DNA from: Paramyrothecium sp. XJ0827
Taxonomy: Eukaryota; Ascomycota; Sordariomycetes; Hypocreales; Stachybotryaceae
Direction of reading: 5' to 3'
DNA length: 64,000 bases
Assembly: GCA_020881915.1 (NCBI GenBank)
Contig: JAJFPB010000005.1
Location: 124,001-188,000 of the forward strand
Made by a program: the position numbers and the translations under genes
Notes under the pieces: model-generated
The model's database searches: none
Told to the model about the DNA's origin: nothing
The model's input: only the letters and a program-made list of their open reading frames with translations
Part shown: in pieces, positions 48,459 to 59,575 of the stretch
Layout: each line of letters starts with the position of its first letter
How positions within the stretch are numbered: position 1 is the stretch's first letter

Positions 48459-50114
48459 ATGCCAAACTCAAATAATAAGGCTAATATAATCCTTGCACTT
48501 CAGGCCCTTCAATTAAACCCAAAATTAAGCCTTCAACGCACTGCAGATATATATGGCATTTGCAGAAAGAAGCTAGGCCGTCATTAGCAAGGCATGCCTT
48601 TTCGACAGGATATTATAGCTAATTCGCGTAAACTATCTGATCTTGAGGAACAGATAATAGTTAAATATATCCTTGACCTAGATACATGAGGGTTTTCCCC
48701 CCGGCTTTGTGGTATTGAAGATATGGCCAATTAACTGCTTGCTAATCGCAATGCACCTCCTGTTGGAACGCGCTGGGCTTCAAACTTCATCAGGCAGCAA
48801 CCACAGCTCACAACACATTTCTTTCGCAGATATAACTATCAGAGAGCTAAATGCGAAGATCCAGTCGCAATAAACGCGTGGTTCTCGCTTGTAGAGAACA
48901 CAATCGCAAAGTACAGCATAAGATCAAATAATTAATATAACTTTAATAAGACAGGCTTTACAATAGGCGTTATTGCAAGTAGTATAGTTATTACAGGCAC
49001 AGAAAGGCATACAAATCCTAAAAGGGTTCAGCCTAGAAACCATAAGTAGGTTACAACAATTCAATCAATCAATACCAAAGGGTAGGCACTGCCGCCATTC
49101 ATTATCGTTGCAGGCCAATATCACCTCTCTAGCTAGTATTGCGAAAGTAACCTCCCGGCCAATTAGGCTATTGCAACTACTAAAAATAGCTAGACCAACA
49201 ACGAGACGGGCCTTGAGTAGCTAAAGCACTTCAATTGGTATATAATCAAAAGATCAAATAGTACCTATCGTCTCCTGATCCTTAACGGGCATAAGAGCCA
49301 TCATTCGGTCGCTTTTAAGGATTTTTACAAGGAGAACAAGATTATTACGCTCTATATACCGCCTCATTTATCTCATCTACTCCAGCCACTAGATATGGGC
49401 TGCTTTAGGCCGCTTAAGAAGGCTTATGGTCAAGAAATAGAGCATTTAATCAAATGCTCTATAACACACATTTCCAAGACCGAGTTCTTTCCCACCTTCC
49501 ATGCCACACACCAAGCCACTATAACCAAATTAAATATTCAGGGAGGCTTTAAGGGCACTAGACTTATTCCTTTAGATGCGAACCATATGATCTTGAAGCT
49601 TAATATTCGGTTACAAACTCCAACGCCTCCTATCGATGAGCCTAAGCTTCCTACCCCTTAGACTTTAAGAACCCCAAAGACAGTTAGAGAAACTAAATCT
49701 TAGTCCAAATACCTAAGAAGACAAATCAAAAGATATAAAAGTAGCTCTCCAGCATCAATTATTAATACCTTAAATTCATTTTCTAAGAGTTTACTTGCAA
49801 ATCAGCATAAGATGGCTTTACTAGAGGCTAAGGTCCAGGATCTTCAAGAGGCAAATAAGATACTAAGCCAGCGCCACAGGGAAAAAAAGAAACGCCTACG
49901 CAATAGAGGGACAATAACTGTAGAGGAAGGCCAAGTATCAATTAATTAAACGGATATAAATATACAGATAGCGGCCAAATTATCGAGGAGAGGTGGTTAA
50001 GGAAGGTCAGCGCAACCGAGGGAAAGGCGCTATGGTATTTGCAGTAAGCCCGGGCATAATACAAGAACATATAAGGCAGATATTCTAGCTGCTGGAGATA
50101 AGTATAGTAGTTAG
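48459..50114 (+). pseudogene. Transposase remnant, RIP-mutated
   Basis: The counterpart of the copy 1 transposase, from the ATG at 48459 (MPNSNNKANIIL) to about the TAG at 50112-50114. Many codons are changed to stops. Two catalytic aspartates are altered by G-to-A changes: FDETGF reads FNKTGF, and LILDGHESHH reads LILNGHKSHH, while the third (LQPLDMGCF) is kept. Even with the stops ignored it would be inactive. The longest intact stretch is 49395-49661 (88 codons). It lacks the indels of copy 1, so it shows the original frame. Confidence 0.88.
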
Positions 50115-50170
50115 TTTTAAAGGATTAAATGGTCTATTGTGTTTTTATTGAAGTTCCTGCCTTGGGGGTT

Positions 50171-50220
50171 GGGATTTTTGGGACATTCGCTTGTCTGGGA
50201 CATTCGCTTATCATGCACGT
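50171..50220 (-). repeat. Right TIR of transposon copy 2
   Basis: Inverted partner of 48361-48410, with the two AAGCGAATGTCCCA units on the minus strand. Confidence 0.92.
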
Positions 50221-50615
50221 TACCTTACCTAGGCTAAAAGTAAGATAGCTAGCTATACTGAACGTAGTAGAGTTTACTAGCTATTATTGAGCACTAAGGT
50301 AAGTATGACGCTTTATATTAAGGCGGCAGTGACCCCCTTATTCCCTAAAATTCTACAAGCATTCTTTTTTTATACTTTCTCTCACACTCCATAGGTATAT
50401 TTGCATCATTCAGCAACGCATGTCTCGACATGCAAAGACTGCGACACGGACTGAGCTGTGTTGACATGCATGGCTTGAGCGCATCTCCCTACCTCCCCCA
50501 CCACGAATAAGCTGCAGTCCCAGCAAGCCTTGGAGCTCGAAGTGCTCATGGCGCAGACCGGCCAAAATGGACGTGGTGCGGGGCAACTCCCTGTGGACAA
50601 TCACGAGGGCGATAG
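50221..50615. other. Intergenic region, possible missing first exon
   Basis: About 0.4 kb after the transposon. The zinc-finger gene downstream has no in-frame ATG, so its first exon may lie here. One candidate start is the ATG at 50548 (MAQTGQNGRGAG), but no intron that joins it in phase was found. Confidence 0.4.
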
Positions 50616-52346
50616 CGAGTCTTTCACCTCCAAACAAGAAACACAATCTGGACGCGTATCGCTAATCGCTCGAAAGCAGTCCTGACTTTCTCAGAATGCG
50701 ACCTTGCGCGACTTGGGCTTCTCCTGGAGCCGGGTGAAGCCAAGAACCCAATCGAACATCACGAACAACCCCACAAACAGATCCAAGACGAATACCCAGA
50801 CGCAACGGACCAGTCATTTCTACCTTTTCAATTGCCAAATGCTACCGAGTCGGCGCATGTATATGACTTTGGCCCTTCTCACGGGAGCGACCTGAATGCG
50901 TATCTCGATCGGGCATGGGCCTGGCAGGCTCTATCAACTTCACCAGAGAGAAATGCAGCCGCCGACGGCTCTTGGCTGCAAACGAACAGACCGGCATATA
51001 AGTTTGTACCAGTGGATGAGAACCAACAGCTAGGCCTTCCTCGGCGAAGGAGTCGGTACCTCCGAAGCCCCATTCAAACAACAAGCATAGAACCGATAGA
51101 TATAGCGGCACCAACCTCGAGCGGTTATCCAGAAAACCTATCACATCCGATGCTGAGATGGCGAGAATCGCCACCCGAAACCGAAGCGGCTTCACTATCT
51201 GATATCGCCCAGGCCTTGAGATCAGCATTGCCTACGCGAGTATCCGGCAACTCCTTCAGCAACCAGCCGACAACCAGCCGGCCTGCTTCAACTATCAGCT
51301 ATGGTAGTGGTACAAGCTACTCCTCGAGTTCTGCTGGATCTGCCGGCTCATCAAATTACCGAAGTACAACCCGTCGGCGAGTATCGAAACAGAGTCGGCC
51401 GGCCCCTCCAAGGTGGAAATCTGTGGTCAACGAAAGGAAGTTTCCTTGCACATTTTGCTGTGACTCTTTCAAGACCAAGTACGACTGGTCACGACATGAA
51501 CAGTCACTGCATTTGAATCTTCAAGGCTGGCGATGCACGCCATTCGGTGGCACGGTTATATCGTCTGAGGCCGGGGTGATCCGCTGTGCCTATTGCCAAG
51601 TTGTTGATCCAACGTCGGCGCACCTTGAGCTGCATGCTCACGGCGCTTGTCGGAGTCAGACCCAAATATACTCGCGAAAGGACCACCTCGTTCAGCACCT
51701 GACACGCTTTCACCATGCAGAGGATCTATCCGCGATAGATTCGTGGAAAATCGAAACTCCAGTGATTTCATCAAGATGCGGCTTTTGCGATGCTCGCATG
51801 GGCACGTGGCAAGAGCGCGTAGACCATTTGGCCGCGCATTTTCGAAAGGGTTCGACGATGAAGAACTGGAAAGGTGGCCATGGATTTACCGCGGAGATCG
51901 CCTCTCGTGTCACCGACGCAATCCCACCGTATGTTATCTCGCATGAATTGGAGAGCTACACACCATTCTCCGCGACCGACAGGACTACCGCAGAACATGT
52001 ATATCAAATGAAGGTATCTTCTGATCGGCTTATGCAAGAATGGAAACTCCCCGACACCGTGCTTCAGTCAGCCGCACACCCCGAGCCCCCAGGTTCCTGT
52101 GGGGCCGAAGAACTTGCAACAATGAATTTTTCTGAGTTTATAGCTTTCCACCTCGGTCGCTATGCGCAGCATCAAATACAGCTTGGTATCATTCCGACAG
52201 ATAGGATGTTCCAGGACGAGGCTAGGCGACTGCAGTTCGGCACGACAGATCCTTGGGAACGTACAATAGCCGACAACGAGGACTGGCTGTCGACTTTTCG
52301 ACGTCTTCATGTCCAGGAAACCAGACACTGCACAAGCGACGGATGA
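50616..52346 (+). CDS. C2H2 zinc-finger protein, 5' end unresolved
   Basis: The frame is open from 50616 to the stop at 52344-52346, about 576 codons, with no ATG before the zinc fingers, so a 5' exon is missing from the model. The N-terminal third is low-complexity and Ser/Pro-rich (SYGSGTSYSSSSAGSAGSS), then a basic RRRVSKQSR stretch. The zinc-binding part begins CTFCCDSFKTKYDWSRHEQSLH, a proper C2H2 finger, followed by CAYCQVVDPTSAHLELHAHGAC, a KDHLVQHLTRFHH segment and CGFCDARMGTWQERVDHLAAHF. This arrangement is common in fungal C2H2 regulators with a long C-terminal region. It is likely a nuclear DNA-binding protein; targets are unknown. It begins only about 400 nt from transposon copy 2, so the insertion could have damaged its 5' end. 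Confidence 0.75.
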   Translation, partial: RVFHLQTRNTIWTRIANRSKAVLTFSECDLARLGLLLEPGEAKNPIEHHEQPHKQIQDEYPDATDQSFLPFQLPNATESAHVYDFGPSHGSDLNAYLDRAWAWQALSTSPERNAAADGSWLQTNRPAYKFVPVDENQQLGLPRRRSRYLRSPIQTTSIEPIDIAAPTSSGYPENLSHPMLRWRESPPETEAASLSDIAQALRSALPTRVSGNSFSNQPTTSRPASTISYGSGTSYSSSSAGSAGSSNYRSTTRRRVSKQSRPAPPRWKSVVNERKFPCTFCCDSFKTKYDWSRHEQSLHLNLQGWRCTPFGGTVISSEAGVIRCAYCQVVDPTSAHLELHAHGACRSQTQIYSRKDHLVQHLTRFHHAEDLSAIDSWKIETPVISSRCGFCDARMGTWQERVDHLAAHFRKGSTMKNWKGGHGFTAEIASRVTDAIPPYVISHELESYTPFSATDRTTAEHVYQMKVSSDRLMQEWKLPDTVLQSAAHPEPPGSCGAEELATMNFSEFIAFHLGRYAQHQIQLGIIPTDRMFQDEARRLQFGTTDPWERTIADNEDWLSTFRRLHVQETRHCTSDG

Positions 52347-52849
52347 TGCGGAACATGACGTTGACACGCGATGCATTGGAAAGGAGATCTGAGGTGGGCC
52401 ATTCTATCTTCTTGTATCTTGATCAGAGCTCAGCTCGGGCGCCGACGAAAAGAGTGAAACACAGAATTTATCAACCGGTCTGCTTCCATCTGACCACAAT
52501 GTTGCCGGCTTCCGGCTGGTGGAAACTTCAATTTTCAGGATATTTCATTTATCATTATCAGGCCGTTGACGAACAAAGTAGGTTCTGGGAACCGAAAGTG
52601 AAAGTTATCAACGATCCATTTCTGAGTAATTGGAGCTTAGGCTTGAAAAAAGACATCGATCCGCAGTATCCGGCGGCATTTCGCACCTACATCTACAGTC
52701 TATCTACTTTTGTTTCCGCCGCTAATGCTTTTCAGCTCATAGCTATACAAGGCTTTCCCTCCCAGTAGATCCGGGGTAGTGAATAGTCGAAAACATTGCC
52801 TCGAAATGGTTGACATAACACTGGGAGTTTTCCATGACTTCAAATATCT
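52347..52849. other. Intergenic region
   Basis: About 0.5 kb between convergent genes. An overlapping plus-strand open frame (52253-52768, 171 codons) starts inside the zinc-finger gene and has no known motif; it is not called. Confidence 0.4.
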
Positions 52850-53923
52850 TTATATACTAGATGTCTGATCGTAATGTCGGCGGATAGCCTCGATGAGCCC
52901 GTCGATATCAGAGCAGTTGTGTGAGAAAGAGGTAACAAAACGAACAACCCCGGGACCCCAACGATTGTGATAAAACTTGTAACCTTCTGCAAGAAGTCCA
53001 TCTGTCACCTCTTGCGACAATCGACAGAAAAGAATGTTTGCTTCAGGTTTTGCTTCGAGTTGCGGCCCCGAGATCCGCGAAAGTCCGGCGCCCAATCGAG
53101 CAGCCATCTCGTTAGCTTGACGGGCATTACGAAGCCACAAGCCGTCCGTAAGTAAGGCATCAATCTGTGAAGTGTGGAAACGCATTTTTGACGCAAGATG
53201 ACCCGCACGCTTCCTGCGGAATGCAATTTCGGAAGCAAGGTGAGAATCGAAAGAGACTATCGCGTCGACGGTCATGGCGCCATTCTTGGTCAAGCCAAAA
53301 GATAAGATGTCAACACCAGCCTTCCATGTCATTTCTGCCGGGCTGACACCCAAATGGTCTACAGCATTTGCAAAACGCGCACCATCCATGTGAACCCGAA
53401 GACCAGCAGATTTTGCTATTTGAGAAATTTCTCGTATTTCATCAAGGGTGTAGACGGAGCCGCTCTCCGTCGGTTGGCTGATGCTCACCACAGCTGGCTG
53501 GACACTATGGACGTCTCCACGTTTGCGTTGAACAGCAACTTTAAGCGCCTCAAGATCAAGTTTGCTGCCTTTCCCCTGAATAACGACGAGCTTCGCACCG
53601 CCAGCGAGAGCTTCTGGTGCCCCACATTCATCGTTGTTGATATGGCTGTCTTGGTGGCACAGAACACTGCCCCAGGGGGGCAACAAGGCCGCCAATCCTA
53701 GAGAGTTTGCAGCTGTTCCGGTGGACACTGGAAAAACATCAACGTCTCGTTCGAAGATGTTGTGCAGCTTCTGATTGGCGCGGTTCGTGTACTCATCATT
53801 ACCATACGGCGGACAGTGTCCGGTGGCGGCACTCAGAATGGCTTGCGTGACCTCTGGAGAGGAGCCAGCCATGTTGTCGCTCATGAAGGCGCGGTTAGGT
53901 GGAATAAGACCTGGAGAAGGCAT
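52850..53923 (-). CDS. Threonine aldolase-like PLP enzyme
   Basis: A single-exon, 357-residue beta-eliminating-lyase family protein resembling low-specificity L-threonine aldolase (threonine to glycine and acetaldehyde). Features are FMSDNMAGSSPEV near the N-terminus, PYGNDEYTNRANQKL, the PLP-pocket stretch VSTGTAANSLGLAAL, HMDGARFANAV with the PLP-binding Asp, and SFGLTKNGAM with the Schiff-base Lys. TESGSVYTLDEIREI also fits. In classical threonine aldolases the Lys motif is similar (SLSKGLG-type); SFGLTKNGAM is the form seen in a branch of bacterial and fungal homologues, so substrate is less certain. The Met at 53923 (MPSPGLIPP) is preferred; an upstream in-frame ATG at 53950 adds nine residues. 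The enzyme is likely cytosolic. Confidence 0.88.
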   Translation of the reverse strand: MPSPGLIPPNRAFMSDNMAGSSPEVTQAILSAATGHCPPYGNDEYTNRANQKLHNIFERDVDVFPVSTGTAANSLGLAALLPPWGSVLCHQDSHINNDECGAPEALAGGAKLVVIQGKGSKLDLEALKVAVQRKRGDVHSVQPAVVSISQPTESGSVYTLDEIREISQIAKSAGLRVHMDGARFANAVDHLGVSPAEMTWKAGVDILSFGLTKNGAMTVDAIVSFDSHLASEIAFRRKRAGHLASKMRFHTSQIDALLTDGLWLRNARQANEMAARLGAGLSRISGPQLEAKPEANILFCRLSQEVTDGLLAEGYKFYHNRWGPGVVRFVTSFSHNCSDIDGLIEAIRRHYDQTSSI

Positions 53924-55512
53924 GATGGTACAAGTGCTTGAAGAACACAAAAAGATATGGATACGTGCGAGATAAGATCAAGAAGACTGTGCTACATGGA
54001 TTTTTTATACAAGTTGTCAAGTTGAATGGTTCCTCATCGGTATTCGTACTTTTGGTAATGATCTAACGGAACTGGACTGCATATCCTCTGACTTACATCT
54101 CCAATGGACCTAAATCGTGAACCGGCCGGCATGGCCATGACTTCAAACCCGCGTGGCCCCACTTGGCTTGAATCGGTGTGATCAACACAGGGCAAACGAC
54201 CAAGGTTACCTGCAGAGAGTGTGTGTGGTGAAGCCGAAACCGGCGGCATAGATTCCTCCGATGCATTCAAGAAAACATCAGAGAGCGTAGCTGTGTTCTT
54301 TCAATTCGACATGGTAGAAAACCGAGTTTAGAAGAGGTCCGTAACTACTAGATCCTGCAGATGAAATAATAGTTCCCTGTTTCGCCCGGATGTGCTGACT
54401 AATCCTTGATGACATAGAATTATGTCGATAACACAAAAACAAACCCTTAGGCAGGTTCTCTCTAGAACTCGCTGTACCACAATTCACATGGCTATTATAA
54501 TTGAAATGACTCGGACACGAATCTCTGGACACTTACGATTAGCTGGAAAACACGGACGTAATAAGAATCATGGCATTCCCCTTCTGGGATTGGCGTTAGG
54601 CAGGACGGGTGTTGGGCGGGGCGTATGGCGTATGGCGTAGGGCGTATGGCGCGGGTGTGTGGAGCATGGTGTGTGGAGTATGGCGTATGGCGTATGGCGT
54701 ATGGCGTGAGGCACTTTGGTGTTCATCAAGCTCTGACCTCTACATTATTAGTTCCCTCGACGGCAGCGTCAGGTTTCCAGTGTTTCGCGAGATGGAAGAA
54801 CTGGTAAATACGAGCGGTAGCTACCCAGCCAACAGTGTAATGATCAGTTTGAAGTCTCTGTACAAGGACGGCATAATATAAGTCTGCAACCACCCTTTTG
54901 GCATGGCTCCAGTAATCCAAATAGCAATGGGAAATGTTTTGATCAAGTTTGAGATGAGCTGCAGTCGCTAGTCTCGGGATGATGGACAGATCTTCTTAGC
55001 AAGGAAGCGCTGATCTGCACAAAAAGGATGGCCTGACACGCTTGCGAAGCAACGTGATCTGTTTGAGCATCAGAGGGCGCTGCGAGGCTTACTTCGTTGT
55101 CCATGTTTCTTAATCAGCCATGCTTTCCTTCCATGGAAAGCCGAATTGTTGTCTTCTACGATCACTGCGACTTTCTGTCAATGCGTGAGGCACGGTGACC
55201 AAGGCCGCATATTTCGGGCTGCAGATACAACAGTAGGGGGAAACAAGTGCTATTCAACGTGCAAGAGAAAGTTTACCTTCCTGCTTCTGCGAGAGCAACT
55301 CAGAGAAGAACCTTCCATTGATGGAGGGGAAAAGGTCCTCAGGTCGAGAGAGCGTGCTTTGTAAATAAAATGCTTTCTTACCCGGGTTCATGAACTCCCT
55401 CCATAACGGAAACACTTTGCCCTATCTTAAAGCCGATGAAAACCTTCCAACAACGTCCCGGATTTCCTCTTGACTTTCCGATCATTCCCATACATCTTAT
55501 CAGACGCCTTAT
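53924..55512. other. Gene-poor region with minisatellite
   Basis: About 1.6 kb with the promoter of the threonine aldolase-like gene, a GTATGGC minisatellite (separate entry) and no gene I can support. Confidence 0.4.
54620..54708 (+). repeat. GTATGGC minisatellite
   Basis: An imperfect tandem array based on the 7-mer GCGTATG (GTATGGC), with about six clean units in two blocks (54621-54651 and 54677-54706) separated by a diverged GTGTGTGGAGCATGG stretch. Arrays like this usually vary in copy number between strains. Confidence 0.85.
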
Positions 55513-56451
55513 TTACAACTCATCGGCGTGCCCGATTTGTTTGTGCCTGTAGTCGGCGAAAACAGCTGCTGTGCTGCCATTGATTGCCGCCTGCATTGCG
55601 CGTTGGGAAAACGACGTCTTTAACAGCCACGGGATGAACAGACTTAGAAAGGCACTGAAAAAGAGGGACTGAACAAAGCCCACAGCTGCCATGTACGACA
55701 CTCGATGTTCCGCCGGGATCACCACGAACCCAATCAGTGAGGCAAGTGGCTTAGTGGAGACGAGTGGGCTTATCGTGTTGAAGATGAGATGCTGGAGTTT
55801 TCATAATGGTTAGCATAAAGACAAGGAGACGCCTTTCGATGAATGTGCCGTTGAAGTAATGTCAGCGTAACACACCTTCCTCAGATTTTCCACGATCACT
55901 GTCCATTCATTTCTCCTCACGATACCGAGAGCTGTACAGTGGAGAGCTTCGTACAGTCCTCTGCCTACCGTCAGGTCGAGAATCCACTTGAAAAACGTGT
56001 TGCACCAGCTGACGCTTGATCTGCGTACTCTGCCCTGCTCAATCCAGCGTTCCACCACTTCCTCCTCCCTGCTGCTGTCGTCCTCAGCAAATGTATTTTC
56101 CTTTGTGTCTGGCCGGATCGTTACACCACGGCGCGGCCGCGTAGGCAGAATCCGCTCCAACGCGAGATTCCAATAGTACTCCAGCGGGGCCAGAACTGCG
56201 GCAACAAAAAGTCCTTGATACATAGATACCGAATAGTACCAGGGTCTATTTTCGCCCGCGGAGGATTCGGAAAATCCTGCAGTGTCACTTCTAGCGACGT
56301 CTTCGTGGACTTTGGCTGCTGCTGTGAAGTTCTTCCAAAGAGGATCGTCAAAGGTTGACATGTTCACCTTCAGCCATTCGACGGTAAGGTACTGTAATGC
56401 CAAGAAAATTGTGGTACAGAGGACTGTAATTTGCATTGAGGAGAGGGCCAT
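55513..56451 (-). CDS. Predicted multi-pass membrane protein
   Basis: I do not recognise the family. Exons 55876-56451 and 55513-55791, joined over an 84-nt GT-AG intron in phase, give 284 residues. Hydrophobic segments lie near residues 6-24, 82-98, 205-225 (weak) and 230-255 (SYMAAVGFVQSLFFSAFLSLFIPWLL). Between the second and third is a polar, charged loop with RPRRGVTIRPDTK and EDDSSREEEVVERW. The start at 56451 (MALSSMQITV) places a hydrophobic segment at the N-terminus; a more upstream in-frame ATG at 56598 would add 49 residues that look non-coding. There is no catalytic motif. It could be a small integral membrane protein of secondary metabolism or cell wall, but nothing in the neighbourhood decides this. 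Confidence 0.65.
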
Positions 56452-59400
56452 GATGGGCGAGGAGATGTCGGAATGCCGGTATACAGCAAGAGATTGAACG
56501 AGTATAGAAGGGGGGAAAATCCAAATGGAGTAGAGGGGAAGATGATTATGGCCTGGTCGTACTCTGTACTGCTGCAACCATAACCCCGAAATTAGCATAT
56601 CTGTCAGGCTGTGCCATAGGATTGCTACCGACAGGGACGAGGCGGCTCGGTGTGGGGGCTGGAATTAGGCAACAGAGGCAGTCATCCCAGAATTTACAAA
56701 GCCGAAGTGCTTCCAACCCAAGAGTTTAGTTTGAGAAGCTCCACTTGAATATGGAAGTCGGTTTCTTCTAGGCGAACTCGAATTATGCTTCGATGCCAGC
56801 ATCCTGTCGCAACCTTGTTTTCTTCAAGATTGCAGTCCCCAAAGCTCACATAAAGGATTGAAGCGTAGGGCGGGGAGGTAATCTTGGGGGTTTCATGAGG
56901 TAGCATCAACTGCTCGCCCAGGGAGACACAGCCACTCTACAAGGGTCCATCGATCCTTTGGGGTTTGATGACAGAGAGAATCTTTATTCTGTATAGTGCG
57001 ACTGAGGAATGATGTACCTAGGTACTATTACATGGATTGTAATTGCACGAGCGCAAGGTGATGCAGTTGTACAGTTTGCGTTCTAGACACAGAAAGGCTC
57101 AATGAATTATGTCCGTATTCCCTGAGTTCATGTATAACCCAGGCAGATCTCTGAGTTCGAAATCTATTGGCCATAGGCTTGTGTCAGTCAAAATAATCTG
57201 ATCCGCGTTGCATCTCAATCCTGTTCCTGGGAGCACGCATTGTCATAGTTCAACAGTCCCAACACCGTCCCTATTTTCGTACATCGTGGTTCCTGAGTTT
57301 CACGAGGTTTATGTTAGCCGAAAAATTTCACTGTTATCATTTGTTCTTGCACCAGTCAGTGCTATCGATCATCCCGCGTCCTGTTACGCCGTCATGCTGT
57401 TTACAAAGATTCTCTCGCTGACACATTTAGGCGTGGACAGAAGCTTGAAGATAGAGCATGCCAGAGCAAATAAGGCGGATCTTTGTGACAAATCAAGATA
57501 TTTGCAATCCAGCAACCTATTTTTGTACCACAAGCGACTTGATATGAGCGTCCGTGTGGCGAGTCCGACGCGTCTCAAAAGATTATCTTTGCGCGCCCGG
57601 CCATCCCATGGTATCTTATAATGGCACTTTCAACAGAGATAGTACCATCTAGTTGTGCTATGTCATTATTTCTTGTGGTGTTTGCGGTCTTTGGCGAAAG
57701 TGAAAGTCTTGTTGCAATCTGCCACCTCACAAATGAATGGGGATGGTGCCTGACGGGGGCCAGATAAGCTAAACGCGAGTTGGTATGCATTCATGGAGAC
57801 AGTAAAGATTGGAGAGCGTGGTAGGTCTAGGCATTCTACCCAAGCGCTTGTGGGCGAGCTGAAGAAAACGTCTGAAGTACTGGAAAGGCATCAACAGGCG
57901 CTGGACGGACTTCGATGTCATTTATTTGTGGTTTTGTTTATCGATCCGTAACAAGATCGGCAGGCAGTGTTCCAGCTCCTCCGATTTCTTTCCAGCCAAC
58001 AGGCTCCGCAAGCACCGTCTGCTAGCGATCATACTCCGGGAGAGGACCACCATTCGCAATTCGGGTCCAACGGGGTCGATGTGCTTTAGGGGTAAACGGT
58101 TGTGATATAGATGAATATTTTCAACCTCACATGTGGATAGCCCTGTGCTGAACAAGTGGAAAGGCACAAGAGTTGGAAATGCAATGCGCACCACAAATTC
58201 TGCGAGATAAATCTATATCAAAAGAACTCTACCAATACCAATCATTGGCGAGCCAATGTTGCTCGACCTGTAACTGACATTGAACTACCGCGGGCGAAGT
58301 CGCAGATGGTTCGTGGATTAATGGCCTGCCCTCGTTTTGTGTATTTGTGCTGCCGGAGTTTAGAGCACTTTCATGGGTCTCGGTATGCGCGTGTGAGTGC
58401 CACCTGCCTAGAGCTTAAGCTTGATGGAGTGGAAGTGCGTGTGCTCTTGTGATGCGTCAAGTTACTTGACTAGAGTGGAGAGAATTGGGTAACAGTGTAA
58501 GTAGCTGCCCTAAAGGCTAGTCGGTCCGAAGTGAAATTCAGCATAGCTCTTTCGTGGCCGCTTCAATGCTCTGTTGAGTATTCGTTCGCCTGATTCCATA
58601 TCCTATCTTTGCAAGAAATCCTGACAAATTCTGACATTTGAAATTCTGCAGATTCTCGTCTCTAATACCACAGAAATTTGCATTTATTCACGACTTTTGG
58701 CTGCTTATCGAGAGAGAAGTAGATCTTCATCAAAGTCGAGGCCTTTTTATGTCACGAAAAGCCTTGCCACGGTGGGAGCTTCTTGACGGTGTTCTGAACT
58801 TAGATCTTTGCTAGCACAGAGTTATCATCCGCTGCTAAACCATGCGGTTAATGCTAGGTTGCTTGTGATTTGCGTCAATGACACTGCAGAAGGCGATTCA
58901 TGGCTAGACATTCGATCATGTTTTGTAAGTTTCCGACCGTGCTTACGGAGCCTTGCAAGGCAATATTAGCTTCTTTCATGCTTTTCTATCTCAATCTAGT
59001 AAGCCGGGTCATCAAAGATTCATCTTCTGCACTTACAGCATACTGAGAGCTGCGTGAGCGCCCAGGTGACTTGAGTATCGACAGAATTGACAATGAGCGG
59101 GGTTGGGCTGACTCTGGGGCTTTGTCTCGGTGCGAGCTTCGTGGGGCAGCACACCGCTCTTAGCTCTGAGATGCAGATTCATAGTGGCACCTATTTTTCA
59201 ACTCAGGCCGGGCGAGACTGCCATCAAGATTGCCCGCAAGGACCTATACGCTGGTGTCTGACATGCATATTGTACACTGGTAGACCTCCGCGCAAATGAC
59301 TAGCACTGCAGCCCGGAGTTGAGTGCTGATTCACGAAGTCAAGAATAATTCCACTTCCACGTGTCACATGACCTTTCGAGCGTATCGGGCAGCAAGCCAA

Positions 59401-59575
59401 TGGCCATCATATAGCCATGATTCCCCCATCACCGTTCACTCAACATTCCCTGCTTCATCATCGTTCCATCACCAGAGTCTAGTCAGAAAAGAGACCGCCG
59501 ATGATAACAATTTCATCCTTCGTTCAGATCCTGTCACAGTGTCCATTTAGCTTCTGCTGCCAAAACTACGAAACT
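56452..59575. other. Long gene-poor region
   Basis: About 3.1 kb. The longest open frame (57208-57621, 137 codons, plus strand) has no motif, and the short frames at 58156-58452 and 59087-59299 are no better. The region contains the promoter of the amidase gene and possibly unannotated non-coding RNA; I see no tRNA. Confidence 0.4.

Larger units (their letters stand above)
48361..50220 (+). mobile_element. Fot1/pogo-like transposon, copy 2, RIP-degraded
   Basis: An 1860-bp relative of copy 1 with 50-bp TIRs (one mismatch) and flanking TA (48359-48360, 50221-50222). Its body aligns with copy 1 throughout, but it is full of stop codons from C-to-T and G-to-A changes, many at sites that become TpA, which is the pattern of repeat-induced point mutation (RIP). 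The TIRs are well kept and differ from copy 1 in the internal repeat units (AAGCGAATGTCCCA here). Confidence 0.92.

Noticed and set aside
52253..52768. 171-codon frame starting within the zinc-finger gene
   Set aside because: Overlaps the end of a supported gene and shows no motif.
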